This document shows positions 54,695 through 61,975 of a stretch of DNA of 64,000 nt, piece by piece. The stretch spans positions 1-64,000 of the forward strand of contig JADCGR010000040.1 of NCBI GenBank assembly GCA_020248905.1, written 5' to 3'. The DNA comes from Curvibacter sp. (lineage in GTDB: Bacteria > Pseudomonadota > Gammaproteobacteria > Burkholderiales > Burkholderiaceae_C). The translations under genes and the position numbers were made by a program. How positions within the stretch are numbered: the first letter of the stretch is position 1; each line of letters begins with the position of its first letter. The notes below the pieces were generated by a model. It worked only from the letters and a program-made list of their open reading frames with translations. It was not told where the DNA came from and did no database searches.

Positions 54695-57400
54695 ATGTCT
54701 TACCTGTACCAAGTCCTCGCAGAACGCGTCGATGCATGGCGCGATGCCAACTACCCATGCGATGACTACCCCGCTATCCGCGAGATTCTTGAATTCGCCG
54801 TGGAGGACGGTGACACCGGACACCTGCGCTACCTGCGACGCGCGCAGTTGCGGGCACTGGAAACCTACTGGTATCTCCGCCTGGTGCTCGACACACCAAA
54901 GATCCCGGACCTGTACGAGCAGCTATTTGAAGACTTGCCTGATCGCCTGGATGCCATGGGCGTCAACGAGCGTTTGTTCAAAGAGGCCAAATACAACTAC
55001 GCCGCGTTGATCAAGCGCGTCCAGGAGGACAACCAGTTCGTTCGAGAAAATCACCTGGAAAGCCTGCGCGAATCCCTGACGCTGGACTATGCGAGCTACA
55101 TCCTGGCCCTGGCCATGGGCGCTGGCAAGACCATCCTCATGGGCTCCATCGTCGCCACCGAATTCGCCATGGCCCTGGAGTATCCAGAGGGCCCCTTTGT
55201 GCAGAACGCGCTGATCTTCGCGCCTGGCAAAACCATCCTCAGCGCCCTGCGTGAGTTGTCGGACGTGCCCTATGAAAGGCTGCTGCCGCCGCGCCTCTAC
55301 AAGCCCTTTGCCGCCAGCCTCAAGCTCACCTTCACCCGTGACGGCGACAAACAGATTCCGATTGTCTGGGGCAGCAGCTTCAACGTCATCGTCACCAATA
55401 CCGAAAAGATACGAATCCAGAAACCCAACGCGCGCAGCAACAGCGCACAGGCAGCACTGTTTGCCGGCACCCAGGGCGAGGAAGCGGCGGAGCTGGCTAA
55501 TCTGCGGCTGCAAGCCGTGGCCTCCCTGCCGCACCTGGCTGTGTTTTCCGACGAAGCCCACCACACTTATGGTCAAAAGCTGCTGGGTAAATGGGAGAAA
55601 GACAAAGAAACGGGTGAACTGGTCTTCAAGGACGACGGCATCAAGAAAGTCCGGCGCACGATCGACTACCTTGCTGCGCAAACCAACCTCATCGTCGTCA
55701 TCAACGCCACCGGTACGCCCTACTTTGAGCGCCAGCCCTTGCGCGATGTCGTCGTCTGGTACGGCCTGGGCGAAGGCATCCGCGACGGCGTGCTCAAGGA
55801 ACTTGCCAGCAACATCAAGCGTTTCGACCTCGACGATGGCCAGGCCGACGCCCTGGTGGCCAATGTGATTGAAGATTTCGTGCGCGACTACTGGTCTGTC
55901 GCTTTGCCCAACGGTGCCCCCGCACGCCTGGCCTTGTACTTCCCCAACATCGAAACCCGCGACGAGCTGCGTGGCGCCGTGGAGTCTGCCTTGACCCTGC
56001 GCGGTATCGGCACAGACACGATCCTCGCGGTCGACGGCATGAGCAACGACACCGTGCGCCGCCAGTTCGAGGCTGTCGCGCGCAACCCCGAGGCACCAGA
56101 GCGCATCCTGCTACTTGTCAACATGGGCACCGAGGGCTGGAACTGCCCCAGCCTCTTTGCCACTGCGCTGGTGCGTAAGCTCAAGAACAGCAACAACTTC
56201 GTACTACAGGCCGCCACGCGCTGCCTGCGGCAGGTGCCTGGCAACAAACACCCCGCGCGGGTCTATGTGACCGCCAGCAACAGCAAGACCCTGGAAGACC
56301 AGTTGGCCGAAACCTACGGCACCTCGCTCAAGGAGCTGGACGCCCAGCGTGCCGAGCGTGAGGAGCGCGAAATCGTCCTCCACAAGCCCCATTTGCCGCC
56401 CCTGCTCATCAAGAAGCGCGTGCTGCGTTACCGGCGCAGGGCGGAAGCACCCGGCACCAAACCGCTGCAGTTCACGGTGCCCGATGTGCCCACGCCAGCT
56501 GGCGTGACGGTTGAAACCTTGACGCCTGTGGAGTCAGCGACCGGCAAGACCGCGCTGCAAAAGGTGGACGGCGGCGCCGATGTCCTGCCCGCCCCGCCAC
56601 CAGAGCTGGACGTCTACTCTGCCGCCGCCGAACTCGCCGCCAACTACCACCTGCCCACACCCGAAGTTCTGGCCGCACTGCGGCAGGCTTACGGCCCGGG
56701 CCATGATGTGCCCGACTACCACTTGGGTGCCCTGGGCCGGCAGATTGAAGCGCAGCGCGCCGGCTACGAGGAGCTCTTCGAGGAAGTCGACGTTGCCATC
56801 GCTCTGGTCAAGCCCGAAGGCTCCACGCAGACCGAGCGCGCCGGCGTGCCCTTTTACACCGCCCGCATCAGCTTTGCGAAGGAGCGCGAGCCCCTCTACG
56901 TGATGGCGCGCGACACCGCAGACGCCCCGCATGCCCTGGCGCGCAGCTTCCACTACGAAGGCTACAACTTCGACTCAGGACCGGAGGCTGAATTCCTGCA
57001 ATGGGCGCTGGCCCAGTTGCAGAACGGGCCGCACCAGATCGAAGGCGTTTGGTTCACCGGCGGCCTCACTGACCCCGGCAAGACCGACCTTTACGCCGAA
57101 TACCTGGGCGACGACAGCCGCTGGCACCGCTACACCCCAGACTTTGTGCTGCGCCGCGCCGATGGCAAACATCTGGTGGTGGAAATCAAGAAAGACCTGT
57201 ACAGCCCCGATATCCACGCCGACCTGGGCCGCATGGGGCGGGGCGAAGCGGCCCAAACCCTTGAGGGCCGCAAGGCCGTTGCGCTGAAGCAGTGGGAAGG
57301 CCTGAACCCCGACAAACTCAGCTATCACGTGATGTTCGCAGACAGTGAGATCAAGCCCGAGGGCTACCGCCGCGTCAGCGACTTCATTCGTGGCGCTTGA
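54695..57400 (+). CDS. Type III-like restriction subunit: DEAD-type helicase with C-terminal PD-(D/E)XK nuclease
   Basis: 901 residues. Unannotated N-terminal part to about 115; Walker A LAMGAGKTILMG at 139-150; motif II FSDEAHHTYG at about 286; motif III-like VINATGTPYF; motif VI region VLQAATRCLRQVPGNK near 505, with TRC in place of the usual GR; C-terminal nuclease with SGPEAEFLQW (about 762), TPDFVLRRADG (about 813) and HLVVEIKKD (about 829), a complete E...PD...ExK active site. An ATP-driven translocase that cuts unmodified DNA. The order res-then-mod is opposite to classical type III systems. Its stop overlaps the region just before mod. Confidence 0.85.
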   Translation: MSYLYQVLAERVDAWRDANYPCDDYPAIREILEFAVEDGDTGHLRYLRRAQLRALETYWYLRLVLDTPKIPDLYEQLFEDLPDRLDAMGVNERLFKEAKYNYAALIKRVQEDNQFVRENHLESLRESLTLDYASYILALAMGAGKTILMGSIVATEFAMALEYPEGPFVQNALIFAPGKTILSALRELSDVPYERLLPPRLYKPFAASLKLTFTRDGDKQIPIVWGSSFNVIVTNTEKIRIQKPNARSNSAQAALFAGTQGEEAAELANLRLQAVASLPHLAVFSDEAHHTYGQKLLGKWEKDKETGELVFKDDGIKKVRRTIDYLAAQTNLIVVINATGTPYFERQPLRDVVVWYGLGEGIRDGVLKELASNIKRFDLDDGQADALVANVIEDFVRDYWSVALPNGAPARLALYFPNIETRDELRGAVESALTLRGIGTDTILAVDGMSNDTVRRQFEAVARNPEAPERILLLVNMGTEGWNCPSLFATALVRKLKNSNNFVLQAATRCLRQVPGNKHPARVYVTASNSKTLEDQLAETYGTSLKELDAQRAEREEREIVLHKPHLPPLLIKKRVLRYRRRAEAPGTKPLQFTVPDVPTPAGVTVETLTPVESATGKTALQKVDGGADVLPAPPPELDVYSAAAELAANYHLPTPEVLAALRQAYGPGHDVPDYHLGALGRQIEAQRAGYEELFEEVDVAIALVKPEGSTQTERAGVPFYTARISFAKEREPLYVMARDTADAPHALARSFHYEGYNFDSGPEAEFLQWALAQLQNGPHQIEGVWFTGGLTDPGKTDLYAEYLGDDSRWHRYTPDFVLRRADGKHLVVEIKKDLYSPDIHADLGRMGRGEAAQTLEGRKAVALKQWEGLNPDKLSYHVMFADSEIKPEGYRRVSDFIRGA

Positions 57401-57438
57401 GGCGATTGCGCCCTACATTGAACAGCGACAGACACACC

Positions 57439-59472
57439 ATGAACGACACCACCAAAAAGCCCAAGGACGTCACCGTCGCCAAGGCCAAGGGCCGCCCCAT
57501 GCTGACCTGGGTGGGCAAGAAGCCGCTGGCCCGCGTCAAGGCCTATCCCGCGCAAGCCATCGAACGCTTTGACGCCACGAGCGGCCAGCCTGTGCCACCG
57601 CAGGCCACGGACTGGAGCGACTGGCCCCAGGACCTGCCCCACGGCGGCCTGCTCTACCACGGCGACAACAAGGATGTGCTGGCCCATCTGCTGGCCAACG
57701 GTTTTCGCGGCAAGGTCAAGCTCATCTACATCGACCCGCCGTTTGACAGCGGCGCGGACTACGTGCGCAAGGTGCAACTGCGCGGTGCGAAGGGCACAGT
57801 GAAGATTGATGGCGAGGACTACACCCTGGGCGAACAGGTGCAGTACAGCGACATCTGGGCTAATGACAACTATCTGCAGTTCATGTATGAGCGGCTGCTG
57901 ATGTTGAAGATGCTACTCGCGGCAGACGGAGCGATTTATCTGCACTGTGACCCATCGCGTAACAGCTACCTGCGGTTGGTCCTGGACGAGGTTTTTGGAG
58001 CAGATAGCTTTATCAACGAAATTGTCTGGCAGCGTCTGAGTGCTCACAACGATTCGGGTCGCTTTGGAGTTATTCATGACACGATCTATTACTACGGCTC
58101 CCCAGAGCGAGTTTGGAACCCCCAGCGAATTAATTTGCGGGAGGCGTACTTGGAGCAATTCTTTGATCAGGTCGAAGAGGGCACAGGCCGTCGTTACGCG
58201 AGATCAGATTTGACCGCACGCGGGCTGCGTAATGGCGAAACTGGTAAAGCATGGCGCGGCATCCAGCCAGCGGAGAAGGGGAATCACTGGAAGGTAGCCG
58301 TCTCACAACTGGATCGCTGGGAGGCCGAAGGTCGGATTCATTGGCCGAAGAGTGAGGGAGGTATGCCGCGGCTCAAGCGGTATATGGACGAGGCAATTGA
58401 GCAAGGCGGGACAGCCCAAGACATTTGGTCAGATATCAAGCCCATTCATAACCAGTCCCAAGAGCTCTTGGGATATCCAACGCAGAAGCCAGCAGCGCTG
58501 ATTGAGCGCGTAGTGTTGGCGTCATCCAACCCGGGTGATATCGTTCTTGACTGTTTTCTCGGGTCCGGGACTACCGCTGTATGTGCCCAGAAACTCGGCC
58601 GACGCTGGATCGGCTGCGACATCAACAAGGGCGCCATCCAGACCACGGCCAAGCGCCTGCAGGAGCTGATGCGCACCCAGGCGCAGGCGGCGGCTGCGCC
58701 CCAACAGGGCCAGTTGATCGACGGCGAGCCGGGCAACACCCAGGCTTGCCAGCTTGGTTTCTCCACTTACCGCGTCAACGACTACGACCTGCACATCCAG
58801 CACAACGAGGCCGTGGAGCTGGCTTGCCAGCACCTGGGCGTGACCCGCACGCGCACGGATGCCTTCTTCGACGGCACGCAGAGCGGCCGGCTGGTGAAGA
58901 TCGTTCCCTTCAATCACCCGCTCACGCCGCTGGACCTGGAGGCCGTGCGCACCGAACTGAAAAACCGCCCCAACGAGGAGCGCGATGTGATGGTGGTCTG
59001 CCTGGGCTGGCAGCACGACGCCCGCGCCTGGGTGGAGAGCTACAACAACAACCGGCCTGTGAACAAGCTGCACGTGGTGGAGCTGCGCACCGACCGCAAG
59101 CTGGGCGGCATCATCAAGCATGAGCCGCTGTCCGTGCAGATGACGGTGCAGCGCCAAGGCCAGGGCCAAGAAGAACGGCTGGAGATTGAAATACAGGACG
59201 TGGTCTCGCCCACCATCATGCAACGCCTGAACCTGGAGCAGGGCGTTTTCCGCGCCCAGATTGGCGACTGGCGCGCGGTGGTCGATTGCATCCTGATCGA
59301 CACGCAGCACGACGGCCAGGTGTTCAAGGTGGCGCTGGCGGATGTGCCCGAGCGCAAGCAGGATTTGGTGAATGGGCGCTACGAACTGCCCGCGCCGCCC
59401 TCCCCCACCTTGGTCGCGCTCAAGGTCATTGACATGCTTGGCGAGGAGCTGATCGTGACCGCCAGCGTTTGA
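57439..59472 (+). CDS. Type III-like site-specific DNA methyltransferase (Mod)
   Basis: 677 residues from the ATG at 57439. Amino-methyltransferase of the beta order: catalytic motif KLIYIDPPFDSGADY (Asp at about 98) comes before the AdoMet-binding DCFLGSGTTAVCAQKLGRRW (about 370). The target-recognition segment lies between them (about 180-355); here the base composition is clearly less G+C rich than in the ends of the gene. GYPTQKPAALIERVVLASSN precedes the AdoMet motif. The C-terminal third (from about 400) is an extra domain likely to bind the restriction subunit or DNA. Starts 38 bases after the nuclease gene; protects host DNA, probably as N6-methyladenine or N4-methylcytosine. Confidence 0.9.
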   Translation: MNDTTKKPKDVTVAKAKGRPMLTWVGKKPLARVKAYPAQAIERFDATSGQPVPPQATDWSDWPQDLPHGGLLYHGDNKDVLAHLLANGFRGKVKLIYIDPPFDSGADYVRKVQLRGAKGTVKIDGEDYTLGEQVQYSDIWANDNYLQFMYERLLMLKMLLAADGAIYLHCDPSRNSYLRLVLDEVFGADSFINEIVWQRLSAHNDSGRFGVIHDTIYYYGSPERVWNPQRINLREAYLEQFFDQVEEGTGRRYARSDLTARGLRNGETGKAWRGIQPAEKGNHWKVAVSQLDRWEAEGRIHWPKSEGGMPRLKRYMDEAIEQGGTAQDIWSDIKPIHNQSQELLGYPTQKPAALIERVVLASSNPGDIVLDCFLGSGTTAVCAQKLGRRWIGCDINKGAIQTTAKRLQELMRTQAQAAAAPQQGQLIDGEPGNTQACQLGFSTYRVNDYDLHIQHNEAVELACQHLGVTRTRTDAFFDGTQSGRLVKIVPFNHPLTPLDLEAVRTELKNRPNEERDVMVVCLGWQHDARAWVESYNNNRPVNKLHVVELRTDRKLGGIIKHEPLSVQMTVQRQGQGQEERLEIEIQDVVSPTIMQRLNLEQGVFRAQIGDWRAVVDCILIDTQHDGQVFKVALADVPERKQDLVNGRYELPAPPSPTLVALKVIDMLGEELIVTASV

Positions 59473-59550
59473 AAGAGCTTTGACGCGCCATGGGCCTGCG
59501 GGATGTTTACCCCGTGGGTGCGCGGCAGGGCGGGGGCCGGGATCAGCCCG

Positions 59551-60255
59551 TCAGCACTGGATCGGATTTCGGCAGAACTTCTCCAGCTCCCGCACCGTCG
59601 CACGGTCTGCCACCGCATTCTTCGCCTTCGGCCCCACGTCCAGGCTCAGCTTGAACTCGTACTTGCGGAAGAACTCGTCGAACAGCTCGCCACCCAGCGT
59701 GGCATAAGCCGTGAGCGTGTCGCCCTTGGCGTCATGCTCAAGGAGCACGGCGCACAGGGGCTGTTCGGCCGGGCCGCCGAGTACGCGGGCGCCCTGGGCC
59801 GGGTCGTACTGGCTGTGGTCGGCGCAGCAGTGGATGAGGTTGTCGGCCAGGCCCTTTTGCGCCTTGCTCTTGCGAAAGCTGATGAAGCTGACCTGCTGCG
59901 TCGGGTAGACCAGCTGGTGCGCGCAGATGGCGCTGAAGGCCACCAGGTTGCGCTGCGGCCCCACGCCGCCGGGCCAGGTATAGCTGTCCTTGCCCTTGGT
60001 GGTGAGCGGCTGCGGCCTGGCGGGCTTGTCGAGCTTGAGCAGAAAGACGGGCGTGGCTTCGAAGGGATAGTGAAAGACGTAATTGGTCTGGGCCTTGAGC
60101 TGGCTGGCCTTGATCGGGTCGCCCAGCTCATTGGTGAGGAGCACGCGGGCGTATCCCTTGGGCTTGGCATCGGCTGCAAAGGCCGGTAGCGCCATGGACG
60201 CGGTCAGACAAGCGACGCTGGCGGAACAGGTTTCAACGAACTGGCGGCGATCCAT
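59551..60255 (-). CDS. Exported Rieske [2Fe-2S] protein
   Basis: 234 residues from the ATG at 60255 (MDRRQFVETCSASVACLTAS), an arginine pair plus hydrophobic stretch that looks like a Tat signal ending in ALPAFAAD. Rieske ligands are AICAHQL (C-x-H) and, about 30 residues later, HCCADHSQYDP (C-x2-H), with the typical GGPAEQPL after it. No cytochrome b or oxidase subunit is adjacent, so its electron partner is unknown. It converges on the methylase gene, 78 bases away, and marks the end of the defence island. Confidence 0.85.
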   Translation of the reverse strand: MDRRQFVETCSASVACLTASMALPAFAADAKPKGYARVLLTNELGDPIKASQLKAQTNYVFHYPFEATPVFLLKLDKPARPQPLTTKGKDSYTWPGGVGPQRNLVAFSAICAHQLVYPTQQVSFISFRKSKAQKGLADNLIHCCADHSQYDPAQGARVLGGPAEQPLCAVLLEHDAKGDTLTAYATLGGELFDEFFRKYEFKLSLDVGPKAKNAVADRATVRELEKFCRNPIQC

Positions 60256-60361
60256 GCAGACTCCCGGAACATCGAGCAAGTCCGGCGGAATAACCGGATA
60301 CAGGCCAATTTATCGGCGCGGTGCAGGGCCTGTCAAGCGAGCTTGCACGAGGCGCCGTGGC

Positions 60362-61294
60362 TCAGCGACGGCGCGCCTCGCGCCGGGCGATCCAGAGCGT
60401 GGCACCTGCGATGATCACGCCGCCGATCAGCGAGTGGCTAGTGGGCACATCGGCAAACACCAGCCAGCCCAGCAGCGCGGCCCAGACCAGATCCAGAAAC
60501 TTGACCGACTGCGTGGCCGAGATGTCGGCCACCTTGTAGGAGCGCATTAAGAGATAGTGAGCCCCGCTGCCAAGCAGGCCGCACAGCGCGTACCCCGCCC
60601 ACTGCGCGGCCGACACGGGCTGCCATCCCTGCAGCGCCAGTGGCAGGCTCAGCGCCGTCACGGTGATGGACTGCCAGAGCACGATGACGCCTGCCGATTC
60701 ATAGCGCGTCAGCGCCTTGCTAATGAGAAAAGACGCGGCAAACACAGGCGAAGAGGCCAGCATCAGCAGGCCCCAGGCGCCGCCGCCGCCCGTAAGGCCT
60801 GGCCCCACGACGATGAGCACGCCGCCAAAGCCCAGCAGAGCCGCCAGCCAGCGCTCCCAGCGCATGGGCTCGTGCAGGAACAGCCACGCCCCGAGCATGA
60901 TGAAGAGCGGCGTGGTGAAGCCAATCGCCGTGGTGTCCGCCAGGGAAATGTGGGGCAGCGCCGTGAACCAGATGGCCAGGCCCGTTGTGTGCACGCAACC
61001 CCGTACGAACTGCCCCTTGATGTTGCGGGGCATCCAGGCCGTCGGCCCGCTGCGCAGCACCAGCGGCATGAGAACGAGGACGCCACACAGATAGCGCAGG
61101 AACTGGGACTGCATGGGCGGGATCTGGGTGGTGAGATAGCGCGTCATCGTGTTGAGCAGCACGAAACATAGCCCGGCAGCCACCGACCAGAGCAGGGCCT
61201 TGACGGCATCGTCGAGACGATGCGCGCGGTGTCGCGCTAGGTCCATGCGCCGCCGCCAGGAGCTGCGTGCAGGCTTGGGGGAGTGAAGAGACAT
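60362..61294 (-). CDS. EamA/DMT-family membrane transporter
   Basis: 310 residues with about ten membrane helices in two repeats (first starting LLWSVAAGLCFVLLNTMTRY, second WGLLMLASSPVFAASFLISK). Family features: GLAIWFTALPHISLADTTAI, FTTPLFIMLGAWLFLHEPMR, and SVKFLDLVWAALLGWLVFAD. Drug/metabolite transporter superfamily; substrate cannot be predicted. The ATG at 61294 gives a charged, arginine-rich N-terminus; a later start in the MDLARHR region is possible. Independent of its neighbours as far as spacing shows. Confidence 0.88.
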   Translation of the reverse strand: MSLHSPKPARSSWRRRMDLARHRAHRLDDAVKALLWSVAAGLCFVLLNTMTRYLTTQIPPMQSQFLRYLCGVLVLMPLVLRSGPTAWMPRNIKGQFVRGCVHTTGLAIWFTALPHISLADTTAIGFTTPLFIMLGAWLFLHEPMRWERWLAALLGFGGVLIVVGPGLTGGGGAWGLLMLASSPVFAASFLISKALTRYESAGVIVLWQSITVTALSLPLALQGWQPVSAAQWAGYALCGLLGSGAHYLLMRSYKVADISATQSVKFLDLVWAALLGWLVFADVPTSHSLIGGVIIAGATLWIARREARRR

Positions 61295-61372
61295 TGGGGC
61301 GGTTTGGCAAGACCTGACGGGTCACGCGGGCTGATGGTAACGCCGGGGCTGGCCCCCGGGTCTGGCAACACC

Positions 61373-61975
61373 CTAGAGCGGTGGGCCCAGGTGGTGCAGG
61401 AAATGCGCATAGACCCGGCGCGCCATCCCCAGGGCCAGGGCTTCATGCGCGGGCTCGGCCAGCGCCGCATCGAGCGCACGGCGCAGCTCGGGCCAGCGCG
61501 GCAAATCCGGGCTCGTGCGTTCTCCGAAAAAATGCAGTAGCTCTGGCCCGACCTTCAGCTGCGCGCGCAGCTGCCGCTCGATGATGCGTGCACCGAGGCT
61601 GGCGCCCGCCAGCACGTAGATCGCGCCGACCGCCTCGGACAGATGGCGCGGCGCAAGGCCGTCGCTGCGGGCTGCATCCCGGGCAGCGCCGGGCGCGTGG
61701 CCCAAGGCCTTCAGGTCGCGCGCGAGCTCGCCGCTGCGCTGATAGTAGCGACTGTCGAACCATGCAGGCGGCTGCAGCAGGCTTGCGCGATAGCCCTGCA
61801 GGGGCGGCTCCAGAGCCGTGTAGCAGGCGTGGAGGCGCTGCAGCACCGCCGCGTAACGCCCGCGGTCCAGGTCGGGTGCCATCAGATGCTGCATGACCGA
61901 CTCATGGTCCAGCGCCTGGTGCAGCGCATCGGTGCCCGCCCTGATACGGGCCAGAGGACTGTCAGCCTGGCGCAT
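61373..61975 (-). CDS. bphO: Biliverdin-producing heme oxygenase
   Basis: 200 residues. Opens heme to biliverdin, the chromophore of bacteriophytochromes. N-terminal ARIRAGTDALHQALDHESVM contains the proximal heme histidine (His19) in the pattern LHxxLD; GAIYVLAGASLGARIIERQL is the distal helix with its glycine-rich turn. The ATG at 61975 overlaps the phytochrome stop by 14 bases, so the two are translated from one message and form a self-contained light sensor unit. Confidence 0.93.
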   Translation of the reverse strand: MRQADSPLARIRAGTDALHQALDHESVMQHLMAPDLDRGRYAAVLQRLHACYTALEPPLQGYRASLLQPPAWFDSRYYQRSGELARDLKALGHAPGAARDAARSDGLAPRHLSEAVGAIYVLAGASLGARIIERQLRAQLKVGPELLHFFGERTSPDLPRWPELRRALDAALAEPAHEALALGMARRVYAHFLHHLGPPL

